From Sphingobacteriia bacterium (GTDB taxonomy: Bacteria > Bacteroidota > Bacteroidia > Chitinophagales > Chitinophagaceae), in the NCBI GenBank assembly GCA_017304675.1, contig JAFKLS010000016.1, forward strand, positions 372,001 through 436,000: a stretch of 64,000 nt of DNA, written 5' to 3'. Position numbers and translations under genes: made by a program. Shown here piece after piece: positions 36,114-46,303 of this stretch (position 1 is the first letter of the stretch; the number at the start of each line of letters is the position of its first letter). The notes under the pieces were generated by a model. It was given only the letters and a program-made list of their open reading frames with translations, ran no database searches and was not told where the DNA came from.

Positions 36114-39100
36114 TTAGTTTGAAAGCCCAACATTCACTTCCACATCAACATTGTTCAGCAAAAATGTTGCAAGCTCTTCATTCATGGTGAAGCCTTTATC
36201 AACAGCATATAAGCTTATTTTTAAATTTTCAGACGGTTCTACAATGTTAAACCGTAAAGACGATTTTCCGGGGTTTGATTTGATGTTCTTTGCAAAGAAG
36301 GTTACAAACTCGTCTGTAACAGAAGCTGCATGCATATTCACTTCAATGCTTTTGGTAAGCGCTTCCTTAGCCGTTTCCAGCAAGTTAATGCCGGTAACTT
36401 TAAATTCATACCGGTCTGGCTCGCCTTCTTTTCTCCAGCCCGTTTTAAAAAAACCGTGGATTAGGATATTCTTGCCTTTGTCTAAATAGTTCACATATTT
36501 TATATAATCGTCTCCAAACAGTGCCAATTCTGCTTTGCCGCTGAAATCCTCAATTGAAAGGATGCCAAAATTTCTGCCTGTTCTTGTAACCCTGTGTTGT
36601 GCATCTGTTACCAAACCTGCTATGCGTATTGGTTTGCCAATGCTTGCAGCTGCAAGAGTGCTTGATTCTTTTATTTCACTAAAATCGGCTAAGGGAACGA
36701 TATTATAATACTTCAGCTCAAATTTAAAATGATCTAAAGGGTGCCCGCTCATAAACATGCCGGTTACTTCTTTTTCGTGATCTAATTTTTCGGTGAGGGT
36801 CCAGGGTTCACAAAGCGGAATTTTCGGCGGAGGAACATCCATTGCCTGCGTAAGATCACCAAACAAAGTATTACTGGTATTATTGGTGAGTTGGGTTTGT
36901 ACCTGGCCATAGCCGATAATTTTTTCAAGGCCGGAAATTCTTTCTCCATCGGCAATATGAAAATACTGCGCTCTGTGCAATTGTGGAAAACAATCGAATG
37001 CCCCGCTGTAGGCAAGGCTTTCTAAAGATTTTTTATTAACGGCACGTTGGTTAACACGTTTAATAAAATCGAATACATCTTTATAAGTTCCCTGTTGTTT
37101 TCTTTCTTCAATAATATTTTCTATTGCAGCATCACCAACACCTTTCAATCCACCCAAGCCAAAACGTATTTCTCCTTTTTTGTTGGGAGAGAAACCTTTG
37201 ATACTTTCATTAATATCTGGTCCTAAAACTTTAATGCCCATTCGTTTACACTCTTCCATGAAGAAAGTGATCTTCTCAATACTGCCTGCATGGTTCAATA
37301 CGGCACTCATGTATTCACTTGGATAATGTGCTTTTAAATAAGCGGTTTGATATGCAACGAATGCATAACAAGTGGAGTGAGATTTGTTGAAAGCATATTG
37401 AGCAAACGCTTCCCAATCTGTCCAAACCTTATCTAATTTATCTGCAGGATGACCTTTAGCAGTAGCACCGGTCATGAATTTTTCTTTCATTTTATCCAGT
37501 ACTGCCTTTTGTTTTTTACCCATTGCCTTACGCAGCACATCCGCATCACCTTTTGTAAAGCCGCCAATACTCTGACTGAGCAACATCACCTGTTCCTGAT
37601 ACACGGTGATACCGTAAGTCTCCGCTAAGTATTCTTCCATTTCAGGTATATCGTATTCAATCGTTTCTCTGCCATGTTTACGTGCAATGAAGTTTGGAAT
37701 ATATGCAATAGGGCCGGGGCGATACAATGCGTTCATTGCAATGAGATCGGCAAACTGATCGGGCTTTAATTCACGCAAATATTTTTGCATGCCCACACTT
37801 TCAAACTGAAATGTACCATTGGTTTCGCCACGTTGATATAATTGATACGTTTTTTCATCATCCAAAGGCAAAGCATCCAGATCAATATCAATTCCATGAT
37901 TTTGTTTGATGAGCTCCAATGCTGTTTTTAAAATGGACAAAGTCTTCAATCCCAAAAAGTCCATCTTAATTACGCCGGCTTCTTCAATCGTGCTTCCTTC
38001 AATTTGTGTAACCCACAAATCAGAATCTTTTGCTGTTGCCACCGGAATGAGATCTGTTAAATCTTTTGGCGCAATGATAATTCCCGCCGCATGAATGCCT
38101 GTGTTACGAACACTTCCTTCCAAACGTTCTGCTTCATGCAAAACTTTATAACGCAAATCGTTTTCATTACCATTATAAATTTCACGAAGACGTTTTGCAT
38201 TCTCTATGTCTTCCGGTGTATAACCTTTTTCTTCTAAACTTTTTTCGCCTTCTTTGGCTGTAAGTGGTGCATGCAAAATTTTCTCTAATTCCGTTCCCGG
38301 TTTATCTGAAACCAATTTTGCCAATGCATTACTTTCCGGCAAAGGCAAATCCATTACACGGGCAACATCTTTAATGCTGCTCTTGGCAGCCATGGTGCCA
38401 TATGTAATAATTTGTGCCACCTGATTCTTACCGTATTTGTTTACAACATAATCAATTACTTTTTGTCGGCCTTCATCATCAAAATCCGTATCAATATCGG
38501 GCATTGACTTTCTATCAGGATTTAAAAATCTTTCAAAAAGTAAATTGTATTTAATGGGATCTATGTTAGTGATGCCAATGCAATAGGCTACCACAGAACC
38601 CGCAGCAGAACCACGTCCCGGGCCAACGAATACACCGAGGTCTCTGCCTGCTTTAATGAAATCACTCACAATTAAAAAGTAACCGGCAAAGCCCATTGTT
38701 TTGATGGTGAACAATTCAAAGTCTATACGTTCCTGTGTGCTGCTTTCTAATTCGCCATAACGTTGCCTTGCACCTTCGTATGTAATATGTTTAAGGTATT
38801 CCCATTGGTTCAGGTTATCATCTGCATGAATTTTAAATGATGAAGGAATAGGGAATGCCGGCAACAAAATATCTTTCTTCAAATTCAATACTTCCACTTT
38901 ATCTACAATAGCATTGGTGTTATCAATACTTTGCGGAATATCGCTGAAGAGTTTTTTCATCTCTTCCGTTGATTTGAAATAAAACTGATCGTTCGGAAAT
39001 TTGAAACGTTTATTTTTTACCTGCAGATCATCATTCACTATATCATCAAAACCCGGAGTGGCCTGTTTTTCACCAGTGTTGATGCAAAGCAATATATCAT

Positions 39101-39803
39101 GTGCATTATAATCTTCTTTGTCTGTATAATGGCTATCATTTGTTGCAATGACAGGAACATTATACTTTGCTGCAAAACGTAATAAGGTATTGTTGATCTT
39201 TTCCTGCTCACGAATATTGTGGCGTTGAATCTCTATATAATAATCTTCTCCAAACAAATTCAGCCACCATTTAAATTCCTGCTCCGCTTTTTCTTCACTT
39301 TCATGTAAAATGGTTTGCGGAACATAGGCGCCAATGCAACATGTGGTAGCAATTAACCCTTCGTGATATTGTTCAATCAACGATTTATCAACCCTCGGAT
39401 ATTTACTGTACATGCCTTCAATGTATCCAAGTGAAGTAAGTTTCACTAAATTCTGATAACCGGTTTTATTTTTTGCCAATAACACCTGATGATACCGTTC
39501 ATCTTTCTCGCCTTTGGTAAATTGTTTCGCAAACCTGTCTTTCACCACATAAAACTCACAACCTACAATTGGTTTTACTACAGGCTCTGTAATGTCTTTA
39601 CCATTCGCATCTTTACCAACCACTTTAGTATTCTTCCAAGCCTGGTTTACAAATTCGAAAGCGCCAAACATATTGCCATGATCTGTAATGGCCAATGCCG
39701 GCATATTGTCTTTTGCCGCTTTTTTGTATAAACTGTCTATAGAAGCGGCACCATCTAATAACGAATATTGTGTATGAACGTGTAAATGCGAAAACTGGCA
39801 CAT
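36114..39803 (-). CDS. dnaE: DNA polymerase III alpha subunit
   Basis: This 1229-residue protein is the replicative polymerase subunit. An N-terminal PHP domain starts FSHLHVHTQYSLLDGAA and has ALAITDHGNMFG; the polymerase part has GPGRGSAAGSVVAYCIGITNIDP, PDIDTDFDDEGRQKV with the catalytic aspartates (metal site), and FNKSHSTCYAFVAYQTAYLKAHYPSEYM; helix-hairpin-helix and OB-fold parts end it. The length is typical of DnaE1. It has no polC-type exonuclease insertion. It stands alone between two transcripts running in other directions. Confidence 0.96.
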   Translation of the reverse strand: MCQFSHLHVHTQYSLLDGAASIDSLYKKAAKDNMPALAITDHGNMFGAFEFVNQAWKNTKVVGKDANGKDITEPVVKPIVGCEFYVVKDRFAKQFTKGEKDERYHQVLLAKNKTGYQNLVKLTSLGYIEGMYSKYPRVDKSLIEQYHEGLIATTCCIGAYVPQTILHESEEKAEQEFKWWLNLFGEDYYIEIQRHNIREQEKINNTLLRFAAKYNVPVIATNDSHYTDKEDYNAHDILLCINTGEKQATPGFDDIVNDDLQVKNKRFKFPNDQFYFKSTEEMKKLFSDIPQSIDNTNAIVDKVEVLNLKKDILLPAFPIPSSFKIHADDNLNQWEYLKHITYEGARQRYGELESSTQERIDFELFTIKTMGFAGYFLIVSDFIKAGRDLGVFVGPGRGSAAGSVVAYCIGITNIDPIKYNLLFERFLNPDRKSMPDIDTDFDDEGRQKVIDYVVNKYGKNQVAQIITYGTMAAKSSIKDVARVMDLPLPESNALAKLVSDKPGTELEKILHAPLTAKEGEKSLEEKGYTPEDIENAKRLREIYNGNENDLRYKVLHEAERLEGSVRNTGIHAAGIIIAPKDLTDLIPVATAKDSDLWVTQIEGSTIEEAGVIKMDFLGLKTLSILKTALELIKQNHGIDIDLDALPLDDEKTYQLYQRGETNGTFQFESVGMQKYLRELKPDQFADLIAMNALYRPGPIAYIPNFIARKHGRETIEYDIPEMEEYLAETYGITVYQEQVMLLSQSIGGFTKGDADVLRKAMGKKQKAVLDKMKEKFMTGATAKGHPADKLDKVWTDWEAFAQYAFNKSHSTCYAFVAYQTAYLKAHYPSEYMSAVLNHAGSIEKITFFMEECKRMGIKVLGPDINESIKGFSPNKKGEIRFGLGGLKGVGDAAIENIIEERKQQGTYKDVFDFIKRVNQRAVNKKSLESLAYSGAFDCFPQLHRAQYFHIADGERISGLEKIIGYGQVQTQLTNNTSNTLFGDLTQAMDVPPPKIPLCEPWTLTEKLDHEKEVTGMFMSGHPLDHFKFELKYYNIVPLADFSEIKESSTLAAASIGKPIRIAGLVTDAQHRVTRTGRNFGILSIEDFSGKAELALFGDDYIKYVNYLDKGKNILIHGFFKTGWRKEGEPDRYEFKVTGINLLETAKEALTKSIEVNMHAASVTDEFVTFFAKNIKSNPGKSSLRFNIVEPSENLKISLYAVDKGFTMNEELATFLLNNVDVEVNVGLSN

Positions 39804-39977
39804 GATTCAATAAATCAAAAATGAAAAGTTAAAATCAAGAAAAAGCAACTTCAAATATCGCAGAATATACGTTTTTTAAGAAATTGCAATTATCCACAAA
39901 AGGTATTTTCTGCATGTTTTGTGAAAAAAAAGAGCACAGTTTAGGTTAAAACAGCTTAAGCGTTTATTTTGCAAACC

Positions 39978-40661
39978 ATGTTTACTTTAAAAAACCTCAT
40001 CTTTTCGTTTTTGGCAGTGCTTTTTTTTATGAGTTGCAAAACAAGCAAACATGCTGCAACAGTTACTAATACTGTACATGTAAAAAATAAGTCGCCTAAA
40101 TTTATTGATAATATTGAAGTTACACCAGGCCATACTGTAACCTCTTCACATAATGTTAAAAACGCCAAGCAAAAAAATACGGTTGAAGTAACTCAAACAA
40201 ACCCTTATGCAGGAATTAATTCCAATATTGAAAAGGCAGATTTTTTACAACTAAAATATGCTGTGATGATGGATGCAACGGTTGAAAGGCTTACCAATAT
40301 TGCCTTATTGCAAAAAATGGACGAGTGGTGGGGTACAAAATATTGTTTAGGCGGAAGTACTAAAAACTGTATTGATTGTTCTGCATTTACCCAAACTATT
40401 TTCAGAGATGTGTATAGTACAAGTTTACCCAGAACGGCACAGGAACAATATAATCTGGCCGAAAAAATAGAAACAGATGAACTAAAAGAAGGAGACCTTG
40501 TATTTTTTGGCAGTAACCCCAGGCGTATTACCCATGTTGGCATTTACGTGACTAATAATAAATTCTTTAATGCTTCTACCAGCAGTGGTGTTACCATTAA
40601 TGATCTTAATGAAAGTTATTGGAAACAACGTTTTCAGGGAGGCGGAAGAGTGTTGAAATAA
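39978..40661 (+). CDS. NlpC/P60 cell-wall peptidase lipoprotein
   Basis: This 227-residue protein from the ATG at 39978 begins with a lipoprotein signal (hydrophobic run then FFMSC, lipidated Cys 20), a linker rich in Thr/Val/Asn, and a C-terminal NlpC/P60 domain. The catalytic Cys 134 is in CIDCSAF, the His 186 in THVGIYV, and a polar residue follows near NASTSSGV. Such enzymes cut the D-gamma-Glu to diaminopimelate bond in peptidoglycan stem peptides. A TTG nine bases upstream is also in frame but the ATG makes the better signal. A -7-like TTATTTTG lies just before it. Confidence 0.85.
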   Translation: MFTLKNLIFSFLAVLFFMSCKTSKHAATVTNTVHVKNKSPKFIDNIEVTPGHTVTSSHNVKNAKQKNTVEVTQTNPYAGINSNIEKADFLQLKYAVMMDATVERLTNIALLQKMDEWWGTKYCLGGSTKNCIDCSAFTQTIFRDVYSTSLPRTAQEQYNLAEKIETDELKEGDLVFFGSNPRRITHVGIYVTNNKFFNASTSSGVTINDLNESYWKQRFQGGGRVLK

Positions 40662-40727
40662 GCAAAAAACTAGGAAGTGTTCGATGAGTTTCACCTTGTT
40701 TGACATTGTCTGTAAAACAAGTATTTG

Positions 40728-42560
40728 TTAAGGCTGCAAATTAACTTTCAAATAATATAAACGTTCAATTAATTTTTGAGATAACAAACTCAATTCTTCT
40801 GCTTTTACTTTTTGCGTTATCCAGTTTGTTGTTGGCTTTAATTTGATGATTTTATTATCTGCATAAATGATTAATGGAAGATTGAACCCTTCAACACAAT
40901 TGCTGTATCTATATTGAATAGTAGAATTGGCAGAATCTATTTTCAAATCTAAAGTTGGAATTTGCGTTGTACGCAAGTATTGATCGAAAACCTTTTGATA
41001 ATTGAAGCCTGCTTCCCTGCTGATATAATTTTCAATCTGCTGTGTGGTAACGGTTTGATGATAGAATGTTTTATTCAATCCACGTAAAATATCTCTAAAC
41101 AATTCATCATTGTTAATAGAATGACGAATAGCATGAAGCATATTGGAAGCTTTATAATACATATCGCCGCTACCCTCATTATTTACACCGTAATCTCCAA
41201 TAATGGGAATATCGTTCCTGATATTTTTCCTGATACCGTAATTGTAATCGTTTCCGGCTTCTTTTCCATAATAATATTCTGTGTATAGAGTTTCACTGTA
41301 ATTGGTAAAACCTTCATGCACCCACATATCGGCAATGTCTTTGGTGGTAATATTATTTGCAAACCATTCGTGACCGCTTTCATGTACAATAATAAAATCC
41401 CATTTCAATCCCCAACCTGTTCCGCTCAGGTCTCTTCCCAAATAACCATTTTGAAATCTGTTACCATAAGCAACAGCACTTTGGTGCTCCATTCCTAAAT
41501 GAGGCGCTTCCACCAATTTATAACTGTCTTCATAAAATGGATAAGGTCCGAACCAATATTCAAATGCACGGATCATTGGTTTTACTTGTTTGAATTGTTC
41601 CACTGCTTTTGCAGAATCCTCTTTCAACACCCAATAACTTAAATCTAATTTTCCTTTTTCACCCATTAAGGTATCTGTGAAATTTACATACTTACCAATG
41701 TATGGAACAATGTTGTAATTATTAATTGGATTTTTTACTTGCCATGTGTAAGAAACCGATTTGGAATTTGGAATAGGAGATTTGGAATACAATCTTCCAT
41801 TTGCAACAGCGATTAAAGTATCAGGAACAATCATCGTAAGCGAAGCGCCATTATCAGGTTCATCGCTTTGATGATCTTTACAAGGATACCAAACACTGGC
41901 GCCTAAACCCTGGCAGGCAACACTCATCCAGGGATTACCTGATGCATCTTTTTTCCAGATCCAGCCACCATCCCAGGGTGGACGAACTGCTTCTCTTGGT
42001 TTGCCGTGATAATAGATGACTAAATTATTTTCAGAATAACTTAGCTGATTTGAGGGTATGCTTAGGATTGCAGCATTGTTTTCTCTTTTAAAATTTAGTT
42101 TCAAGTGAGAAGTTCCCCTATATCCTGATTTAGTGGTGGCATAATCATATACTGCAACAGTTATTGAGTCGTTAATGAAAATGCTATCAATTTGTAACGG
42201 TTGTTGTAAATCAATTTGCATTTTCAAGGTATCCAGGCTTAGTAAATATCTTATATGTTTTTGCTTGTTTAAATCAGAGGACGTTTTAAATGTTATTGAA
42301 GCTACACCTTCAATTGTTTTATTTTCATAATCAGGTTTTACGGTAATATCATACCGCAATACATCCCACCAATCTCTATTCTCATTCAAACTTCCTCTCA
42401 AAGTATCTGCATGTGTGTACTTTTTTGTTTTGGAAGACAGAAGTTGCGCATTGGAATTTGCAGCAATTAATATTATCATCCCTACTATAGAAAGTATTTT
42501 TTTTGACAGTATGAAATGCCGAACTAAATTCTGTATGGCAGCGTAACTTTTTCTTTTCAT
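40728..42560 (-). CDS. M1 family zinc aminopeptidase, secreted
   Basis: This 610-residue protein has an N-terminal signal anchor (about residues 18-38, SKKILSIVGMIILIAANSNAQ) and the M1 layout: beta-domain, then the exopeptidase motif region LGMEHQS (about 355-361) and the zinc site HESGHEW (393-397) with the third ligand E416 in HEGFTNYSE. It cleaves N-terminal residues from peptides in the periplasm or at the surface. It is the second gene after msrA on the minus strand, with a terminator between them, so it may have a separate promoter. Confidence 0.87.
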   Translation of the reverse strand: MKRKSYAAIQNLVRHFILSKKILSIVGMIILIAANSNAQLLSSKTKKYTHADTLRGSLNENRDWWDVLRYDITVKPDYENKTIEGVASITFKTSSDLNKQKHIRYLLSLDTLKMQIDLQQPLQIDSIFINDSITVAVYDYATTKSGYRGTSHLKLNFKRENNAAILSIPSNQLSYSENNLVIYYHGKPREAVRPPWDGGWIWKKDASGNPWMSVACQGLGASVWYPCKDHQSDEPDNGASLTMIVPDTLIAVANGRLYSKSPIPNSKSVSYTWQVKNPINNYNIVPYIGKYVNFTDTLMGEKGKLDLSYWVLKEDSAKAVEQFKQVKPMIRAFEYWFGPYPFYEDSYKLVEAPHLGMEHQSAVAYGNRFQNGYLGRDLSGTGWGLKWDFIIVHESGHEWFANNITTKDIADMWVHEGFTNYSETLYTEYYYGKEAGNDYNYGIRKNIRNDIPIIGDYGVNNEGSGDMYYKASNMLHAIRHSINNDELFRDILRGLNKTFYHQTVTTQQIENYISREAGFNYQKVFDQYLRTTQIPTLDLKIDSANSTIQYRYSNCVEGFNLPLIIYADNKIIKLKPTTNWITQKVKAEELSLLSQKLIERLYYLKVNLQP

Positions 42561-42586
42561 GTTTTAAAAATACTATAATCATTGAA

Positions 42587-42613
42587 TAAAAAAACCTCAC
42601 AATTAATGTGAGG
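42587..42613 (-). terminator. Terminator after msrA (minus strand)
   Basis: A 7-bp stem CCTCACA/TGTGAGG (42595-42601 with 42607-42613) is preceded on the plus strand by eight A residues, which give a T tract on the minus strand. Confidence 0.75.
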
Positions 42614-42620
42614 CTTCTGA

Positions 42621-43280
42621 TCAATGTTTTTTGAGTTTGTCTTTAAAAACTTTTTCAAACTTTTCAAGCTTAGGCCTTATTACAAAATAGCAATAGCCTT
42701 GCTGCTGATTATTGTTATAATAATCCTGATGATAATTTTCTGCCGGGTAAAAATTTTTAAAAGGCTCTATGGTAGTTACAATAGGTTTATCCCATGCACC
42801 GCTTTTATCCAGCTCTGCCTTGTATTTTTCTGCTTTTTGTTTTTGCTCTTCGCTGTGATAATAAATAACGCTTTTGTATTGTGGACCAACATCATTTCCT
42901 TGCCTGTCTTTTGTTGTAGGGTCATGTGTTTTCCAGAAAACCTCCAATAATTCATCGTAAGAAATCTTTGAGGGATCATATACGATTCTTGCCAATTCTA
43001 CATGCCCCGTTGTTTTATCGCAAACCTGCTCGTAAGTAGGGTTTTCCACGTGGCCGCCGCCATAACCGCTGGTTACGGAAATAACGCCTTCCAGTCTTTG
43101 AAAAAATGCTTCTGTACACCAAAAACAGCCTTCGCCAAAAGTAGCTGTATCTGTTGTAGCGGCTGCTACCTGGGTTGTATTGTTTGTTGTTGCCATACTA
43201 TATTGTTTTTTTTCTTTCTGTTGTGCGCAGGAGAGTAAGGTGGCAGTTAATAATACTGCTGTGGTTAAAAACTTCTGCAT
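42621..43280 (-). CDS. msrA: Peptide methionine-S-sulfoxide reductase, lipoprotein form
   Basis: This 219-residue protein has a lipobox (LLSC, Cys 18), a Gln/Thr-rich linker and a complete MsrA domain. The catalytic Cys 52 lies in GEGCFWCTEAFF, followed by GYGGGHVENPTYEQVCDKTTGHVELARIVYDP and the HDPTTKDRQGNDVGPQYKSVIYYHSEEQ segment, and ends with NYHQDYYNNN. It reduces the S-form of methionine sulfoxide in proteins; the lipidation signal puts it in the periplasm or outer membrane, unlike cytoplasmic MsrA. No MsrB is fused. Confidence 0.9.
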   Translation of the reverse strand: MQKFLTTAVLLTATLLSCAQQKEKKQYSMATTNNTTQVAAATTDTATFGEGCFWCTEAFFQRLEGVISVTSGYGGGHVENPTYEQVCDKTTGHVELARIVYDPSKISYDELLEVFWKTHDPTTKDRQGNDVGPQYKSVIYYHSEEQKQKAEKYKAELDKSGAWDKPIVTTIEPFKNFYPAENYHQDYYNNNQQQGYCYFVIRPKLEKFEKVFKDKLKKH

Positions 43281-43399
43281 AAAGGGTGTTTTATCTGTTA
43301 AACAATTTTACATAGAATAAGTTGAATAGGTACGGTTGAATCTTTTAGCCGGATTTCACCTTTCAATTTATTAACAATTCTTTGAACGGGAAAGAACAC

Positions 43400-43433
43400 T
43401 TTGTCCTACGTTCCCTGCATCCGATTACCTTTG
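43400..43433 (+). promoter_or_regulatory. Promoter of mutS2
   Basis: TTTG at 43400-43403 and TACCTTTG at 43426-43433 with a 22-nt spacer. The ATG at 43451 follows about 10 nt after the probable start site, so the leader is very short. Confidence 0.65.
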
Positions 43434-43450
43434 CCGGATTAATATTTTTC

Positions 43451-45565
43451 ATGAGATTATATCCGGAATCGGCAGCAGTTCAGTTGGAGTTTGAAAAAGT
43501 AAAGTCTTTGTTAGAAGAACATTGCAAAACGGTATTGGCCAAAAATAAAGCTGCCAACCTGCGTTTGCATACAAAAAAAGAATATATAGATCTTGAATTA
43601 AGACAATCGTACGAATTTAAATTGTTATTACAGCAAAGCCAGTATTTTCCTAATGACTTTATCAATAATATTTCCAAAGAACTAAAATTATTAGGTATTC
43701 CCGGTGCCACACTTGTTGGGGAACAGATTATTCTTATCAGGAGATTGGCAGCCAATACAGAGGCTATTTTCCGCTGGTTCGATTATGAAAAACGCATTGC
43801 TTACCCGTCACTCACACAAGTGGTACAGCATACCTACTACGAAAAAAACATTATTGAGCTGATTGATGAGATAGTTGATGAAGGCGGATTGGTAAAAGAT
43901 AGTGCCAGCAATGAACTGGCAACTATCAGGGTAAACCTTTATCGCAGGAGAAATGAATTACGGAAGATTTTTGAAAAGGTATTGCATAAACTGGCCAAAT
44001 CCGGGTATACTGCCGATATTGATGAAAGCTTTAGCAACGGGAGGCGTGTAGTAGCTGTTCAGGCAGAACATAAAAGGCAGGTTAAAGGAATTTTACATGG
44101 AGAGAGTGATAGCAGAAGAACTGCTTACATAGAACCCGAAGAAACCATTGAACTGAACAATGAGATATTTTCATTGGAGAATGAAGAACGCAAAGAAGTA
44201 ATGCGTATCCTGAAACAGCTAACTGCTGCTTTAAGTCGACATGCACTCCTGCTGCAAAATTATTTTGAAATTGCGGGGGAGTTTGATTTTATCAAAGCCA
44301 AGGCAAAGCTGGCTTTGGATTATAATGGAGAAATGCCCAATGTGGTAGATAAGGCACATATTCAACTATTAAATGCCTATCATCCGCTATTATTTTTATA
44401 TAACCAAAAAAGCAATAAAAAAACCATACCTGTTACGTTAACGTTAGACGATAAGGCAAGGATACTGGTTATTTCGGGGCCTAATGCCGGCGGTAAAACC
44501 GTTACCATGAAAACAATCGGTTTAAACCAATTGATGTTACAAAGCGGCCTGCTGGTTCCTGTTCATCCCGCATCGGTAATGGGTATTTTCAAACAACTGT
44601 TTATTCATATTGGCGATACACAAAGCCTGGAATTTGAGCTAAGCACTTATTCTTCTCACTTATTGCACATGAAGTATTTTATAGAAACATGTAATGGCAA
44701 AACATTGTTTTTTATAGATGAGCTGGGCAGTGGTAGCGACCCCAACCTGGGAGGCGCTTTTGCAGAAGTAATTATGGAAGAATTGAACAAGAAACACGCA
44801 ATGGGCATTGTTACAACGCATTACCTTAATTTAAAGGTAATGGCCAATCATACGCATGGTATCATTAACGGGGCCATGGCCTTTGATGAAAGAAACCTGC
44901 AACCGATGTATCAACTAACCATTGGCAAACCCGGAAGCTCTTATACCTTCTCCATTGCCGAACGAATAGGGCTGCCGCAGCACCTCATTCATAAAGCACG
45001 AAAGCTGGTTGATGATGATCATTTCAGGTTAGATAAGCTTTTGAATAATACAGAACAAAACCTTCAGCAATTAGATAAAGAAAAAAAGGAATTGCATAAA
45101 CTGCTGAAAGAAAATGAACGGATGAAAAAAGAAATGGAGTTTGTGTTGAATAAGGAGAAGCATAAACAGCAGGTAGAATTGCTAAAAGAGCAAAACAAAA
45201 TTGCCGAAGACCGCATTAGCTACCTGAAAGATATGGAACGAAAGCTTAAACAGATTGTTTTAGATTGGAAGAAGAGTGAAGATAAAAATGAAGTGATTAA
45301 ACATCTGCAAAACCTGCTCTTTAAAAAGAAAGAACAGATTGTTGTGAATAAACTTGCTAAAAAGGTAGATAGCAGGTATAAAGAATTAAAAACAGAAATA
45401 ACCGTAGGCACCCTGGTGAAACTGAGAAAAAATTACCAGGTAGGGGAAGTAAAAGAAATAAGAGGTAAAAGAGCTATTGTACAGATAGGCCTGCTGCCTA
45501 TGAATGTAGATGTTGCTGATCTTGTAGCCGTAGAAAAACTGGCAGAAGCAGGAACAAACAGATAA
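43451..45565 (+). CDS. mutS2: MutS2 family protein without Smr domain
   Basis: This 704-residue protein has the MutS2 core: the clamp-like N-terminal part with LELRQSYEFKLLLQQSQ, the ATPase with Walker A SGPNAGGKTVTMKTIG, the segment FIDELGSGSDPNLGGAFAEVI and GIVTTHYLNLK. A charged coiled coil (about 560-640) follows, then a KOW-like domain (VGTLVKLRKNYQVGEVKEI). The mismatch-recognition domain of MutS1 is missing as usual, and the C-terminal Smr nuclease domain is missing too. MutS2 binds branched DNA or stalled and collided ribosomes. I chose the ATG at 43451; the extension to 43382 would run through the promoter. Confidence 0.88.
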   Translation: MRLYPESAAVQLEFEKVKSLLEEHCKTVLAKNKAANLRLHTKKEYIDLELRQSYEFKLLLQQSQYFPNDFINNISKELKLLGIPGATLVGEQIILIRRLAANTEAIFRWFDYEKRIAYPSLTQVVQHTYYEKNIIELIDEIVDEGGLVKDSASNELATIRVNLYRRRNELRKIFEKVLHKLAKSGYTADIDESFSNGRRVVAVQAEHKRQVKGILHGESDSRRTAYIEPEETIELNNEIFSLENEERKEVMRILKQLTAALSRHALLLQNYFEIAGEFDFIKAKAKLALDYNGEMPNVVDKAHIQLLNAYHPLLFLYNQKSNKKTIPVTLTLDDKARILVISGPNAGGKTVTMKTIGLNQLMLQSGLLVPVHPASVMGIFKQLFIHIGDTQSLEFELSTYSSHLLHMKYFIETCNGKTLFFIDELGSGSDPNLGGAFAEVIMEELNKKHAMGIVTTHYLNLKVMANHTHGIINGAMAFDERNLQPMYQLTIGKPGSSYTFSIAERIGLPQHLIHKARKLVDDDHFRLDKLLNNTEQNLQQLDKEKKELHKLLKENERMKKEMEFVLNKEKHKQQVELLKEQNKIAEDRISYLKDMERKLKQIVLDWKKSEDKNEVIKHLQNLLFKKKEQIVVNKLAKKVDSRYKELKTEITVGTLVKLRKNYQVGEVKEIRGKRAIVQIGLLPMNVDVADLVAVEKLAEAGTNR

Positions 45566-45574
45566 GCATATATA

Positions 45575-45868
45575 TCATTGTTTGGTTACAGCCCTCATAG
45601 GGTAATATTCATAACTGTTTAAGCCATTAGCAGGGTCTGCAGCCATCAATTTTATTAAATCTTCTTCATCCTGTACGGCAACAACGGCTATCCCGTAACC
45701 TCCTTTTGGGTCGGCAACAGGGCCTAAAACAATAACGGTTCCATTTTGCACATAAGGCTGCCAGTAAGCCACATGTTGTATCATAATATTCCTTTCTTCA
45801 TGGGTCATATCAATCGTAAAACTCGCCCTTGGAGGATTTAATTTTAAAAAATAGTGCTTTTGGCTCAT
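45575..45868 (-). CDS. YciI-like family protein
   Basis: This 97-residue protein fits the YciI-like fold: YFLKLNPPRASFTIDMTHEERNIMIQHVAYWQPYVQNGTVIVLGPVADPKGGYGIAVVAVQDEEDLIKLMAADPA, read in parts. The His-Asp pair of the predicted active site (HVAYW and GPVADP) is seen. The reaction of the family is not known apart from a dehalogenase-like member. It converges with mutS2 with only nine bases between the stops and no terminator in the gap. Confidence 0.75.
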   Translation of the reverse strand: MSQKHYFLKLNPPRASFTIDMTHEERNIMIQHVAYWQPYVQNGTVIVLGPVADPKGGYGIAVVAVQDEEDLIKLMAADPANGLNSYEYYPMRAVTKQ

Positions 45869-46303
45869 GCTTTATTTTTTATAAAGGTCTAAAAAATATC
45901 AAATATCTCTCAGTTGTACAGAGCTGTTTAAGGTAATTTTAGTTGTATTACTGATGAAAATCATTTGAAATATTGTTATTATGTCTTAGATTTCGGCGGC
46001 CGATTCCCCTTTTTGTTTCCTAATTATTTTAAAATAATTTATCAACAATTTAATTGAAATGTATTTTGGTTAGATTTTTGCAAAAGCAAACGCCATGCTC
46101 TGAACGGTTATTGACAAGATTGGTTAATGCCATTAGTTGTTTAATAGTTACAGGCCGGCTTTGCCTCGCATAATACCAGAAGAAAAACACTGAAAATGAT
46201 ACTTTCATACCTTATTAAGGAAGTATCCTGTGGCTTTTTTTGCCTCAAAAGTTTTTCTATTGTTATCATGCATTATTAAAATCATCCTTTTAAAATAAGG
46301 TTA
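45869..46303. other. 435-nt region upstream of the histidine kinase, with nested inverted repeat
   Basis: No gene is supported here. The region has a TTTTG ... TAGATTTTTGC promoter-like stretch near 46064-46083. A nested stem lies at 46198-46227: GATACTT pairs with AAGTATC, and inside it CCTT pairs with AAGG. A T-run (CTTTTTTTG) follows at 46234, so this may be a terminator or attenuator. A 27-codon ORF starting at 46196 overlaps it; it has no other support. Confidence 0.4.

Noticed and set aside
43382..43450. N-terminal extension of MutS2
   Set aside because: It would run through the -33 and -7 elements of the promoter; MutS2 starts at MRLYPES.
46196..46279. 27-codon ORF upstream of the histidine kinase
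   Set aside because: It coincides with a hairpin and has no codon or motif support; treated as part of the leader structure.
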